64,000 nucleotides of DNA. It comes from Amoebidium appalachense. Taxonomy: Eukaryota; Ichthyosporea. The stretch lies in assembly GCA_963693365.1 (NCBI GenBank), contig CAVNZM010000016.1, positions 2,790,001-2,854,000 on the forward strand, given 5' to 3'. Positions 37,635 through 50,684 of this stretch are shown piece after piece (the first letter of the stretch is position 1; each line of letters opens with the position of its first letter). The notes under the pieces were generated by a model. That model made no database searches, was not told the DNA's origin, and saw nothing but the letters and a program-made list of their open reading frames with translations. A program made the position numbers and the translations under genes.

Positions 37635-39906
37635 ATCAGCTGCAGTGACCTCGGAAGAGGACAGATTATGAGCACAGTACGGCAGTGGTTCTCACCCTTG
37701 AGTTCGGTTCGTGTATCCAGCCTGTGTCAGTGTGGGCCAAAGTAAACTTTCGGATCAGTGCTCTCGAGCGGCATGATCTACTCTGCCCACGCTCCTATTG
37801 GCTCATCTGGTGGCCACGCTAGGGGCATGTAAATCTATTCCAAAAACTTCCCTATCTATCCCAACGCACTATCCTAGATCTATTTCAAAACGACCTGATT
37901 ATCATAGATCATATCCCGGATAATATCTTAAAATGTGCTAAAATATCCCGACGATCTATCCTGAAGGGCCCCATCTATCCCGAAAAATATCATTTCTTAT
38001 ATTTCCGTCGAATAAATCCAGTCAAAAGAAAAAATATATCACGTATCCCGAGGCCCCCAATCTATCCCAAAATTCTCCGGGGTTAATTTTTAACTCCGAG
38101 ATACCGGTGATATCTCGATGGCTATATATTGCTGAGCATATTGAAAGTCATTATAAAAATAAAAATAAATTTACATGCCCCTAGTCCACTTGGGAACATT
38201 GACGATGTGACGTCACTGTAGGAAGTGCAAATGTGAGGGATCCTTCGAACACCGGTCAGAGAACCCATGCATGTAAGCAGGAACGGCCTTCAGAATAATT
38301 GATACACGAGAAAGTAGTTATAGAATACTATTATCTTTTCTGCGTTTATGTACATTGTACACAGTGATTTTTTACACCTAACCGCAATAAGCTTGGCGAC
38401 GGAGTCCAATCAAAGTTTCAAACCCTTTAAAATATTAGAAATAACCAAAAAGGGGCCCCGAGGATGCAACCTATTCGATAACGCCAGGATCTATCGTAAG
38501 TACACATTATCATTAGTGCATTGTCATGCACAATTGTTCGCACATTCGCCGATTGGTGTAGGTCACCGGTATAAACTCTGACCGGCAAGATGATTGGGTC
38601 CGAACTCACACAATCCTCTTGCAAGATTTGATCTCCAGTGTTTACAGTTGAGTCGTCGACGATCAAGGCCGGAAAACCCCCTCAGAAGTGGGCCATAAAA
38701 CAGCTACTGTTTGAGCATTATAAGCATATAAATCTTTTTATAGGTTGCATGCGTGCGTAGCTACTTGCTTAACCTGATGAATTCTGGCATCAGGGTCGGG
38801 CAATGCCGTCCGCAGGGCATCAGGGCCGGATCCGGACTCCCCGGAGCCGGCTTTCTTATGAGATCCGAGACAATATATTATCATAACTGAGAGGCACGAG
38901 CCTCTATTTAGCTTCCACTGTAGGATTATCTCACGGACTCACAGTGTAACCGTTGGTTAAAAAAATATATAAGTGACCTTTAGTTTATTTGCTTATTACC
39001 ATCCATGAAAGTTTTAGGACAGCACATGTTCAAGCCGGGCGGGCGACGGGCCGGCCCGATCCTCGCCCATGATCGTTCACGGTCAATCCGTGACGTATTG
39101 AACTTGTCCAGCTTGTCGACCTTGCCTATGTACACGTGTTGTAGCGCCCGTAAGTGCTGCGTGGACAGTTAGTAGCTTTGTGCAGCGATTTATATATCCT
39201 AATCAGCCATGCAGAACATTTTACAATAGTGCTGGTTACTGGTGCTAGCCCTGTAGAGTTCTTGAGTCTTGGTAACTTCGGGATCTCACTGTAGGGTAAC
39301 CATCTTGTACGTGGACACCTCCAAGATTTGCACACAACCGCCTCTCCAATGATCTACGTATACATACAATCGAATCAGTCTTGCAAGGTGTGCCCCCAAG
39401 GAATCATTTTAAGTTAGTGTGGTGGATAGGCTTACTCGTGACACCTACAAACACACACCTAGGCAGGCATGCCAAAACCTACCAAGTAGCTGCACTAGTT
39501 ACCATGTGAACCACAGAATACGATATAAACGTTGACTGGAATATTCTTTACTCGTTGCTGGAGTGTGTGTCTGGGTCTCTTCTTGATTGTAGCATTGGGC
39601 GTCCCGTTTGCATTCACGGAGGTCTTTATCCCCTTTTAATACGTCCTTAAGGCAATCAATATTTGTGCTTCTTTTATGACAATTTTACAGTGCAAAGTCG
39701 ATGACCCTGAGCATGTTCTCTAGTGTTGTCAGCATACAAGCAACGGGGAATTTCAGTGTGTGATGCCCGATAACTGCTGTGAGTGCTTCTTCTTACCGTT
39801 ATGCAAAAATTTGGCGTTAATTGCACAAAAACGAAAATGTCTTAACATTCCCCACTAGTTTTTTGCCTTAGAGCAGCAACATTCACGCACACACTCAACA
39901 TGCAAA
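37635..39906. other. Spacer with MITE, otherwise unique sequence
   Basis: Apart from the MITE-like element at 37819-38184 this is unique sequence without homopolymer blocks. I find no supported gene. A TGACGTCA palindrome lies near 38210. Confidence 0.4.
37819..38184. mobile_element. MITE-like element, 16-bp terminal inverted repeats
   Basis: CTAGGGGCATGTAAAT at the left and its exact inverse ATTTACATGCCCCTAG at the right. The interior is AT-rich, non-coding, and carries many variants of CTATCCCGA. The outer TA of CTAG could be a TA target duplication of the Tc1/mariner type, or CTAG a 4-bp one. Confidence 0.65.
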
Positions 39907-41565
39907 ATGAAAACACAAACAACACCCCACCTATTTCCTATATCAGCGTCAATTACACTTAAACCACCACCAGGAACGGAGATTCTGAAGGTACCGGCCA
40001 TGACCACGTGTGTTCAGGCCCAACCTCTGCCTCCCACCAACCGTGCCAACGGCCTTAACATGTGCACCACACACGCCTCACATTCCACGGACCAGCACTT
40101 GCCTACTTTGGCAGGTACCCGCCGCCTCCCCACGAGATTCACGCAAGTACGCCAGCCCCAACCAACAAGTGCAGGCAATGTGTCACTAGCACCATCAAAC
40201 GGGCAAACCCAAACAGCAGTGGCATCAGGACAAGAGTCATGCCGCAGGCTAGACCATCACACAGCCCTACGTCCAACCAAATCTCTTGATCGCCCCGCCA
40301 GCCCCCATTCATTTATTTCCACCACGAAACCCTCGGGCGTCAGCTCAAATCTCGCGGGAAGAACGACAGTGAGTAGCAATGCACACGCCCACGAAGATAT
40401 TTTTCAGTTGGATATATCCGAGGAACAGTGGGAGGAGCGTGATATCCTATCACCGTCTTTAATAACGGTTCCCCGCTGGAGCTCGCATGATGGCAGTCTT
40501 GGCGTGGTCACCACAAATTCCTTCGACATTCCAAACATTCCGATAGTTAACAGTCCCAGTGGCAACCTGCAGCCACCGTGCCCTCACGACCTGGCCAGTC
40601 GCCGCACGAGCATTTCCAGGGGTCGATTTACTCTGACGCCAATCATCCGCACAACAGGCACGGAGGATTCCCCGAGAGCAACACCCACATCCCCTGCTGA
40701 TGGCGGTATTAATGCCTCAAACAGTTTGGTGGCAAGCTCGCCGCGATCTCGCACTGCCCATACAGGCTGGATAACCGCTGCTTTAGACACAGAAAATTCG
40801 CAGTCTATGTCGGCCGCAAGTCGTAGCCAAGCACCCCAGTCCAACACACAACAGGCATGTGTTAAGGCCCGCGTACCCACGTCTCTGCCATCGGTCAATC
40901 CAAAAGTCGGATTGCCGGCCGTGGCCTCGTTTCCGTTGGATTCCGCAAGCACACTGCTACCACGTGTTCCGTCCTCGCCCCCCAACACATCATGTTCTTT
41001 GACCAATGGGCACCCGCGCCTCGCACACTCAAACCCGGTCCCAGGTGCCGCCGCCACACACAGCACCGCACCCAACCCCACCATATCAATCCACCTATCC
41101 CCCCCTGCTACATGCACCAACGATACATTGGTGAGCAGCCGATTTCGGACGTTTTCAGATAGCGGGGTGGTGATTGGCGACTCATACAACCATGCAAATA
41201 CCCCGTGCAGCCCGAGGTTTTTGTCCCTGCAGACAACACTGGATATGCTGGCGGCAGAACAGAGGGTGCTTGAGGAGAGATCGCAGGCAAGGACTAATAG
41301 GATTGCGGTTTTCGCAGCAGAGTTGTCGCGGTCGGTGGATGCCGCATACCTAAACTGCAGCGTCCGAATGCGTTTGGGAGATCAGGTTCAACAGACAGGC
41401 CGGGTGTTGGCTGCACTTATTGGGGATGGGGTTTTACAGCGAAATTTGAATGAAGATAAGGAGTATGAATGTCCTGAAATTTTAGATGTGGTGTGTAAGG
41501 TATACACCGAGGCCGAGCGATTGCGCGCAGACAATGCACAGTTGAGGCAGCAGTTGCAAGTTTAA
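39907..41565 (+). CDS. Ser/Thr/Pro-rich protein with C-terminal coiled coil, unknown
   Basis: Single open frame of 552 codons from ATG 39907, with no homopolymer content. Residues 1-440 are Ser/Thr/Pro/Asn-rich and probably disordered, with many short SP and TP sites that could be phosphorylated. Residues about 445-552 are helical: TTLDMLAAEQRVLEERSQAR, a middle region with VFAAELSRSVDAAYLN, and a final AERLRADNAQLRQQLQ with leucine-zipper-like spacing, suggesting dimerisation. There are no signal peptide or membrane segments. I do not recognise the family. It could be a scaffold or regulatory protein, but that is only composition-based. The length and regular codon use argue that it is real. 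Confidence 0.7.
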   Translation: MKTQTTPHLFPISASITLKPPPGTEILKVPAMTTCVQAQPLPPTNRANGLNMCTTHASHSTDQHLPTLAGTRRLPTRFTQVRQPQPTSAGNVSLAPSNGQTQTAVASGQESCRRLDHHTALRPTKSLDRPASPHSFISTTKPSGVSSNLAGRTTVSSNAHAHEDIFQLDISEEQWEERDILSPSLITVPRWSSHDGSLGVVTTNSFDIPNIPIVNSPSGNLQPPCPHDLASRRTSISRGRFTLTPIIRTTGTEDSPRATPTSPADGGINASNSLVASSPRSRTAHTGWITAALDTENSQSMSAASRSQAPQSNTQQACVKARVPTSLPSVNPKVGLPAVASFPLDSASTLLPRVPSSPPNTSCSLTNGHPRLAHSNPVPGAAATHSTAPNPTISIHLSPPATCTNDTLVSSRFRTFSDSGVVIGDSYNHANTPCSPRFLSLQTTLDMLAAEQRVLEERSQARTNRIAVFAAELSRSVDAAYLNCSVRMRLGDQVQQTGRVLAALIGDGVLQRNLNEDKEYECPEILDVVCKVYTEAERLRADNAQLRQQLQV

Positions 41566-41889
41566 TGTACCCAATCTAATAGAATTAATTAGATGTAGCT
41601 AATCTAATTGATTGATCAGGTTAGTTTAATTATTAGTATGGTTTTTATCGGCTTGTTGGCGTTCAGAGCCGTCAGCCTTTTCTTAGCCTAGTTGCACATA
41701 ACACATTCATGATATTTAATCGTATTCTTGTTGCACATAATGATATTCAATCCTGAATCGTCGATTTAGTGCACACAGAATTTAATGCTACGTTGTGTAA
41801 ACGTAATTTTTTTAACGGTAAATTTAGCCTATATTCTTGGGTCCACTATGACCAAACCCACGAACCAACTCGTTCTGATGCCTTCATAT

Positions 41890-41922
<33 letters not shown>

Positions 41923-42851
41923 TGCGTACACACACATCTCAACCACACGCACGCGCCCCGCCCCACACACCACACACACATCGTTGCTCCTCCTCCACCT
42001 TTCGTATCACCCAATCAATTCCCAAGGCCCACAAATTTTATCAATTTTGCAGTGCTGAATTTTATGACTGGATGCCTGAGTCCACCACAACTAACATTTG
42101 TCTGCACATGCCATTCTAGCACACTGCAGCATAGTTGACACAACACGTGCACTTTGCCAAGTATTACACCAATCTCATGTAACATAATTCTGCAGGAAGC
42201 ATCACATGAAGCCAACTGCTACAACGACAGCATACTGTGTTGAAGCCCGATACGTATTGCGGGTGTGTGTTCCGGTACTACGGTGTGTGTATGGTGTGTG
42301 TGTGTGTGCGCGCGCATGGGTGTTGGGGGGGGGGGGGGGGGGGGGGTACATGTGTTCATCACAAAAGCAGGGGGTACATGTGTTCACAAAAGCAAAATGT
42401 AATGAGAGCGGGAACCGTGATGAAATCACTCATGTTGAAGTTTCAAAGTCGATGGTGGTGGGGTGTACAAGCTTCAATGTGACAACACGTAACACTGTGT
42501 GTGCTTACAGATGCAGAAGATAATTAAGCTGCAATGTGATGTTAACGTTCAATCCGTCTATAATTCTTTTTCTTTCTTTCTTTCTTTCTTCTTCTTCTTC
42601 TTCACCCCCCCCCCCCCCCCCCCCTCTTATCCCCTTTTTTGATTAATTTTACTGAATTTTCTTTTTCTTTTTTATTTTTTTTCACGTTTTGGTGGTGGTG
42701 GTGTGGGGGGGGGGGGGGATGTAACATATGCGTTAGAGGGTTGGAAATATGGAGAAGACAGCAAAGAGCAACAACAAAACGTCACAAACGTGGGAAATCC
42801 AAAATCAAACAATTAAGCGTGCAGGCAGAAGACACTTGAACAGAGCCTATC

Positions 42852-42896
<45 letters not shown>

Positions 42897-43011
42897 AGGA
42901 GGAGGAGAGGGGGGGAAGGGGGGGAAGGGGGGGGGGGGGGGGGGGAGGGAGGGAATACCCCGAAAAACGGGGTCCAGGTGGGGGATCCGGATCATCTGAC
43001 GCTATGGACAA

Positions 43012-43050
<39 letters not shown>

Positions 43051-43556
43051 GGGACGGGGGGAGGGGGGAGGGGGGGAGGGCCCAAGGGGGAAGGGAGGGG
43101 GATTGCATTATGTGAGTCGCTTAGTGTTTCTGAAAGCTAAAGAAGTGAATAGTCGGTGTGTAGAATTGTAACAGCAGAAACACGTTACCTCCTACTCGCC
43201 CGGGATACATTTTGCCAGCATGTATGTGTTGTGCATGGAAGCAATTGAAGGCGGCGTGTGTGTACGTGTGTGTGCATGTATGACCCACTGAGTGCATGCT
43301 TCGTTTTGTTAGCATGCACACGTCTGAGTGTGAGTGTGAGTCTGTGTGTGGACAGGTGTGAGTGTCATTGGGAGTGTGAGTGTGTGTTTGCCAACGGTAT
43401 GCGTGTGCAGCTTTGTGTCCGTGGGATACTGTGTGTATGTGAGTGTGCGGAGTGAGTGTGTGTGTGTTTCTGTGTGTGCGTTTGTGTGTACACGTGTGTA
43501 CGTGTGTGTGTTATGGGTGACTGGGTGGTGTGCGTGTGCGTGTGCGTGTTCGTGTG

Positions 43557-43598
<42 letters not shown>

Positions 43599-43713
43599 GT
43601 GTGTATGGGTGGGTGGATGTGTCGGTGTGGGTGGCACTTGGCGTTTGTTGATCGGTTGGTAATGTATGATTGTGTTGCATGTCTCAGCGTGTGTGTATAG
43701 GATGGGTGTGCGC

Positions 43714-43747
<34 letters not shown>

Positions 43748-43951
43748 TTGGGGGGAAAGGGGGGCCCGGAGGGGGAGGGGGGGGAGGAAACAGCAAGTCT
43801 GACTAAAATGGAGTCAATTATCCTGTACATAGCTAATTCAATATAGTAGGACGTTTATTTATCGGTGTTTCTGGAATTCAGCCTGCCAGCGCCTACTAAT
43901 CAGTACGGTGTACTATACTACCCATTCGGTCCCCGGCTAACACCTTCTATA

Positions 43952-43988
<37 letters not shown>

Positions 43989-44198
43989 CCCTCCCCCCCC
44001 CCCTCCTCCCCTCCCCCCCCCACCTCTTTATCTGGGAACCTGAGTATCTTCTATTACTCCCGACCATGAACTAAGCAAAAGTGTTGCTTAGTTCGACAAC
44101 TTGCACATATCGACATATTTCCGTCTTAAAGGTGATTCCAAACCCTTAACCTAAAGAAAGATATTACCACAACACACCCTAACATGTCCCTGTGGGGT

Positions 44199-44232
<34 letters not shown>

Positions 44233-44624
44233 CAAAAAAAAGAGCCCTTTCCGAACCCTTCCCAGCTATGCTATGCTCCCATACACACCCGGTCGTCTTG
44301 CGACACATGTGAACATTTCACACCCGCACAAACCAGCACAATCTTGAGCCATTAATTGCCCTTCTCTTTACCAGAAATAATACCACCTTACATCCGGGGG
44401 TCTCTCCCCTACTATCATCCACCAGAACCCCCGATCCTTAACACAAAAACGTCCAGTACACACACACAAACCCTACACCAGTGCAACTTTTTCCGTTTAT
44501 GGCTTGCGGCCCCCCCCCCTCTCCAAAACCCTCCTCCCCCCACTCCCCTCCAACCCCCCCCCCCCCCCCCCCTCCTTCCCCCCTCCCCTCCTCCCTTCCC
44601 CACCACCCCCCTCCGCCTCCCCCT
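41566..44624. other. Spacer rich in poly-C/G, CA and CT blocks
   Basis: Poly-C at 41890-41922, 42605-42625, 43952-43985 and 44199-44230. Poly-G at 42325-42347 and 42855-42950. A T run at 43013-43045 is followed by G-rich sequence, and GT tracts lie at 43555-43600 and 43717-43744. It includes the minus-oriented repeat at 42722. No supported gene. Confidence 0.45.
42722..42870 (-). repeat. Poly-C-tailed repeat, second subfamily, minus orientation
   Basis: Reverse complement of 24476-24595 over about 110 bp. On the minus strand it also carries GATAGGCTCTG, the core of the main family, and ends in a C tract (plus-strand G run at 42703-42718). Confidence 0.75.
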
Positions 44625-46260
44625 CTAGTCATCCTTCATCTCCAGGTGCCTATCCATGGCCCACACACAGAACTCATCGAACTGCACCACCCCACCTCCG
44701 TTCGTGTCCAGTTTTTTGAACTCCCCCTCCACGTCCTCTATGGGTCCCACCCACCTCTCCAACAGAGGCTTTGCCTTTACAAACTCATCCATCTCTATCC
44801 TGTTGTCGTCGGTCGTGTCTGCACGTGCAAAGGCTTGGTAGTATTCGAAGTACTGCCGCAGATACAAAATCAACAGTCTGAACTCAGCCCGTTCAACATA
44901 ATCCCCGCTGCCCGGTGCATCGCTCGGATGTGCATTTCTTGCCGCGTGGAAAGCCCTCGCCACTGCACGTTTACAGTCGAACAGTTGCGGAAGGAGAAGA
45001 ACATCACGGATACCCTTTTCAACCTCCGCCAAGGACAGGAGTCCGTTTCCATTGACGTCCATCTGCTTCCACATCCTCTCCCGTTTGGTTTTTGCGTCGT
45101 TCGTTTTCTCGTAGCAGAGTTTCTCGTTTATCTTCTTCCAATCCACCTTTCCTTTCACCTCTCCCTTGGTGCCAGATGTGGGTGCGTGGGGGCGGGAGGG
45201 TGTAGTGCGTGCGGGTGTGTGCGTGGTGTTACGTGTGGGTGTGGCTGTTTTGGGGGGTGCGGGTAGGGGTAGTGTGTGTGGGGTTTGATTTGACGGTGGA
45301 TGATGTTGTTGTCCCCCTGCTGTGCGCAACAGTCTTTTGGGTGACTGGTGTGGTGGTTGGGGTGGGCCTGCTTGTCCGTGTTTTGGCTGCCGACGATGGC
45401 CCATGTACACTACGTGAGTTGGAGTGTGTTTTAATGTTCACGTCTACGTCAACGTCATCCTCAAGATCGAGGTGTTTCTGTATGGCCCACGCGCAAAACT
45501 CGTCAAAAAGCACCTGCCCACCGCCGTCCGAGTCTATTTTCCTGAACTCTGCCTCGGGGTCTGCAATGGGACCCACCCACTTCTCTAACATGGGCTTTGC
45601 CTGGATGAACTCGGCAAGAGAAACACGGTTGTCGTCACTTGTGTCCACACGTGCAAAGGCCTGGTAGTATTCAAAATACTGGCGCAGGTAGAGGAGAAAC
45701 AGGCGGAACTCTGCCTTTTCAACATAGTCGCTACCGTGTGCACCCGCTGAGGGGGCTGCCACCTTTGCCGCGTGGAAGGCACGTGATATCGCCCTCTTGC
45801 AGTCGAAAATTTCGGTTAGGTGCAGAACGTCGCGAATGCCTTTCTCTGCCTCGGCGAGGGAAAGGTACCCGTTTCCGTTGGCGTCCATCTGCTTCCACAT
45901 GTCCTCGCGTTTCTTCTTTGCTGCGTCTGTTTTCTCGAAGCATAGCTGCTCGTTTATCTTGGCCCAGTCGATTGTGTGTGGGGCTGATTCGCCCTTTGTT
46001 CCTTTGTATTTACTCTCAATATCTTCTCGGCCTGTTTTGGGTTCAACTGATGGTTTATGTTCTTGTGTCTCTTCCTGTTCTGTGGCAGTGTGATGTGCGT
46101 TGTCAATGGGTGGTTGTGTGGTAACATCGGTTGTAACATCTGGTCTTGGTGTAGGCTTGGTGGCTTCTTCGCTCGTGTCAGGGTGGGTGGTTGGCGGTGG
46201 GGTTGGGGCTGCAGGGGGGACAACCTCGCCCTCAGAGTTCTCATGTTCTAAGGTATCCAT
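44625..46260 (-). CDS. Tandem calflagin-like EF-hand protein, frame break between modules
   Basis: Calcium-binding protein resembling calflagins (flagellar calcium-binding proteins). ATG at 46260. An N-terminal Pro/Thr-rich segment of about 90 residues precedes module 1, which has EF-hand loops DANGNGYLSLAE, DTSDDNRVSLAE and DSDGGGQVLFDE, with the calflagin-like stretch YVEKAEFRLFLLYLRQYFEY. A Thr/Pro-rich linker follows, then module 2 with DVNGNGLLSLAE, DTTDDNRIEMDE and DTNGGGVVQFDE and the same YVERAEFRLLILYLRQYFEY stretch, ending MKDD at 44625. The two modules are in different frames. The switch lies in the linker near 45229-45260, next to a six-base C run on the coding strand, so one base gained or lost (real or a sequencing error) would explain it. 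No N-terminal MG acylation motif is visible. Alternatively these are two adjacent genes. Confidence 0.78.
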
Positions 46261-48082
46261 AGTGTAGGTGTGAGAAGGTAAAAAGTATCCGGTCAAAGGA
46301 TACAGGCTTTGTGTCACCTTGTGCCAACGTACGCGTTGAACAAATTTTTTTCTTTTTTAACCATGGCAGCACTAGTCGTGAGCCAGGGAACTGTTCGTCG
46401 AGCCCCCGCACCAATCATATCGCTTAATTTCTGGAACGGAATAGGACGTCAGACTTTTCGTCGATGCACCGCACCAATTGAATTAGACTACCTATAATTC
46501 TAATCAATCTAAGCGGCGGCCTCTTTTGAACTAAAGCAAAAGAGCAATGGCGCTTGATGATTAGTTTAGTTCTGATGTGCAGATCTGGCTTATCAATGTG
46601 TTAATTTTACATTTGTGATTGGTTGGAATGCTAATGATTGAGCCAATTGTTGCGCTCCAACTAACTGCGATCGCACTCCTCTGAGCTGAGATCTTGGACA
46701 TCGCTAGTACCATAACACTTTGGATGGAGAAAAGCCAGCGGAAACATTGGGTGACAAAATTCTCTCCGCCCAGGCCTCTGCGGTCACAGCATGCTTTCTC
46801 AGAAGGCTGCAAACTAGATCGAACATGATGGATTGGATGAAAGTGGCTCCCCAATGAAAACCCTCCAATATAGAGTGAAGTACCGATAGTCTTACATCAG
46901 ATACCCTTACTTGTGCCATGGTCAAGGCCTGGCTGGCCTCACGGCCATCTAGAAACACCCCGTGCCTGGCCTCTACCGGGAGCACAGCCATCTAGAAACA
47001 CCGAGTCTGCCCAGCAATATTGTACAATATTGTGTTGTGATTGGTTGAATTTAAATACTCTAGCACGACCAATCAGAACACTTGTCCCTCTTTTTTGGCG
47101 CCGCAACGGGCACAAGGTGCTTTACCCACAAAGGTACATAGGCTAGGTAGGGTGTGACGAGGTGGCGTGACGGTGTGTATGTGTATGCGCGCGTGTGTGT
47201 GTGTGTGTGTGTGTGCCTGCTACATAAGAGACCTTTGTCACGTAGGCCTACATGTACACTTTTTAGCCAGCCTATCTGCGTGTGCCTGTTGCTGGCGGGT
47301 AGGCACGTAGTAGACCGTGGCACTAATAGTGATTTCGACTTGCGTGCACAGTCTGACTCGACATCCTACGAACGGCTCGGGCCAGTAGGCACCGGTCGAG
47401 CGGCGCCCACGAACACGAGTGCACGGCGGGTTGAAATGCCGAGGCCTGCTATGGTTGTGCCTGAATAGGTTAGTGTGCTTGTGTGTGCGTGTGTGCAACC
47501 TCTTCTTTCGCTTTATGGGCGGCTCTCTTTGTTTCTACGAGGTTGTGCAGCTACATTCAGCTACACAGACATACACAATATCACAGAAGCTTGCTAACTG
47601 AGACCCCTTGCCCTCCGTCACCCCTCCCCCCCTCCCACCACCACCACCACCACCACCATCCCCGCCCTCCCCTGTGCTCGTCCCCCTTTCCATCTGCACT
47701 TTCATACTGTCTCTGCAATGCATGCTTGCCAATTCCTGTCTCATCCTATTCACCTGAACAAACGAAAAGCTGCAAATTCAATTCCAAGGAGTCTTAATTG
47801 AGGCACCAAGGGAAGGGTTGGTTGGGTCTTTATAATACTCCCCGATGCCCAAACTCCCTTAGGGATCTCCGGTTACTCCCGTTTCTTATTCTTTCCCTTT
47901 CACATGGACTACAAACACGTGCAATCCAGACAGGTGTACTGTTGTGCTGTAGACACGCACACACACACACACACACACATACTTCCCTGCCCCGCCTGTG
48001 CACATAGACGTACCACATATACATATGCTCACCCCTACACCACACACAAATACACACTCTCCTTCCACCCCCCTTCTCTTGG

Positions 48083-48168
<86 letters not shown>

Positions 48169-49066
48169 CCCCCCCCCCCCCCCCCTCCCTCCCTCTCTAG
48201 TACTCTCTCTCTATCTCATTTTCTCTCTCTCTGTCTCTGTCCCTGTCTGTCTCTGTCTGTCTCTCTCTACCCCCCCCCCCCCCCCCGTTCTTCCGCTCTC
48301 CCTGTCTCTTGTGTGTCTCTCTATCCTCTCCCCCCTCCCCCCCCCCCCCCTCCCCTCCCCCCTCAACAACATCTCTCGTGCACTTTGCTGTCCATCTCCC
48401 CCTTTTTCTTCAGCGGCTGCTGTCCTTGCACCAGCCATAATCTCTACGTCTCTCAGCATCCCTTTTGAAACTCCTGGCATATGCGCCGTCTTCAACTGTC
48501 CACCCCTTGTACAATCTTTTTAGACTCTTGTGCAGTTGATATCTCCCTGCCCTTCTCCCTACCCCCTTCTAACACACACACACACACACATACACACACA
48601 CACACACTCACTCACTCACTCACTCACTCACTCACTCTCACACACACTCACTCACTCACTCACTCACTCACTCACTCTCACACACACTCACTCACACACT
48701 CACTCACTCACTCACTCACTCACGCACTCACTCACACACTCAAACATGCACACTTGCGCATGCATACATGCCCACACGCTTCAGGCTCACACATACACGC
48801 ACAGGCACACAAGCATTAGAAGCTATGCTCTTCCCAGACTGCACACATCCTAGACCTTAATAGTTCGTGCAAGCTTTGTTCTTTTAATGCTTTATCTGTC
48901 TTATGAGCCCTCCACACTCTTCCACATCGCACACACCCTTTCCCACCTCAACCCCCTCCTCCCCTCCCCTCCTCCCTTCCTCGCCCTTCCTCCCTTCCTT
49001 TTTTTCCTGTCTTTGTTATACAACCCCCGCACCCCCCCCCAACCCCACCCCCCTCCACCCTTACTT

Positions 49067-49100
<34 letters not shown>

Positions 49101-49416
49101 ACACACACACACAAACGCACACACATGCACAGCACTCCACGTCTCAGCCACACATCCTATCCCTCTCTCGTGTTCCTTCCTATCGTACAAGCAGTAGCCA
49201 CTACAACTGACTTCCTCCTTGGGTTCATATACTGCTTGGTGGTTTACTCCCCCCCCCCCCCCTCCCCCCCCCCCCCCCCCCCCCCCCCCCCGCCCTCACC
49301 TGTCCTTCTCTCCTTCCCCGAACCACCAGTTTATTTCTTCTCATTTATCATTCTAACACATTGGGAATTTTATTCTACAGATCGGTCATGCGCAACATAC
49401 ACAGGGAGAGTGAAAA
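46261..49416. other. Spacer with CT, CA and CTCA repeats
   Basis: 46261-47600 is mostly unique, with two 16-bp copies of GCCATCTAGAAACACC (46946 and 46988) and a CCAAT/TTTAAAT promoter-like cluster near 47040-47085. 48085-48166 is a long (CT)n. 48571-48745 is CA and CTCA repeats. Poly-C lies at 49070-49100 and 49250-49291. An acceptor-like TTCTACAG at 49373-49380, just before the next gene's ATG, suggests a 5' UTR intron. Confidence 0.45.
48085..48166. repeat. (CT)n microsatellite, about 40 units
   Basis: Perfect CT run followed by C tracts and degenerate CT-rich sequence to about 48310. Confidence 0.92.
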
Positions 49417-50647
49417 ATGGACGACTTGGGAGACCGCACTGTGAAACAAGAAAACGAATTCGAGGTATCTTTAAGCGACCCACTTTCACACAATGGGGAT
49501 ACTAATAACACAACAGTTAAAGAAGAGGTGGTCACACCATCGGCCAAAGATGTTGCAGGAGAGACGGCCATGGGGCAAGGACCATTGCAGAAGCCATCTG
49601 CAGTGCCTTTGAACCAACCGCCCAATCAGAACGGTGCCTTAAAACGTGAAAAATTGGGTTCAGCGGCCAAGAGAGTGTTAAAGAAGCAGCGCCTCAACCA
49701 AAGTCTTCAGTATCCGATACCCGCCTTAGGGGCCCTTCGTTATTGGGATGTCAAGCGAGTGTATCTCCAAAGGCTCGAAAACATGTTAGTGGGGGTCAAT
49801 TTGAATCTGGTTCGATTGATTCTGCGCGATAGCGGCTATATTACCATGGTGTGGAGGGACCCGACAACATGGGAGGGAATAACGGAAGGCGCAAAGGTAC
49901 CTGTACAATCGGTAGGAACTCCTCCCCCCCCCCCCCCCCCCCCCCCCCCCGTCTCACCACCCCACCCTCTTCCCGATCACACCCCTCATGCCCACCTTAT
50001 TTTCACTACAAAAAAAGGTGTGCATTGGCGCGCACATACACACACGAAACACACACACGTGCGCCTAAACAAACACACACACACACACATACACACACAC
50101 ATACACACACACACACACATACACACACATGTCCTTTGCCACACACTTGACTCTCGGACACACTTGACAGTATAATCTACTCCTCACCTCATGCTCACTA
50201 GGCATATGCAGAGCACAGACACACACAAATACAGGCACACACACAGCACGAAGGCACACACAGGCGCACACACAGGCACAACTGCGCAGACAGGCACAAA
50301 GGCACATGGGTACACACAGGCACAAAGGGACACACATGCACAGACACATGCACAACGACACACAGGCACAAAGACACACCCAGTCGTTCTTGACAAGTCT
50401 ATCGCCCTTGCTTTCTCTCTTTCGGAGTGTGTACACACGCACCTGAACCTTGTTTCCATGCCCAAGCACATGCATGGAACTCATCTCTGCAGCTTCTTGC
50501 CTCCCCCCTCCCCCCCCCCCCCTTCGTACCGTGTTCCGCATTCAAGCCCCCTCCCCCTTTCTCCTTCCTCGCGCATCCAGCTGCCCCCTCCAGTCTTCGT
50601 TTGATCCTATTCGTTTCCTCTTATCCTGATGTTGCACGTCCTGTCTC

Positions 50648-50684
<37 letters not shown>

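Noticed and set aside
46704-46991. Minus-strand frame of 95 codons
   Set aside because: Composition is plausible but there are no splice partners, conserved motifs or context; not enough to call a gene.
48560-48745. CACTCACT-type repeats as a possible CRISPR-like or telomeric array
   Set aside because: Units are only 2-4 bp with no unique spacers and no telomeric motif; it is an ordinary microsatellite.
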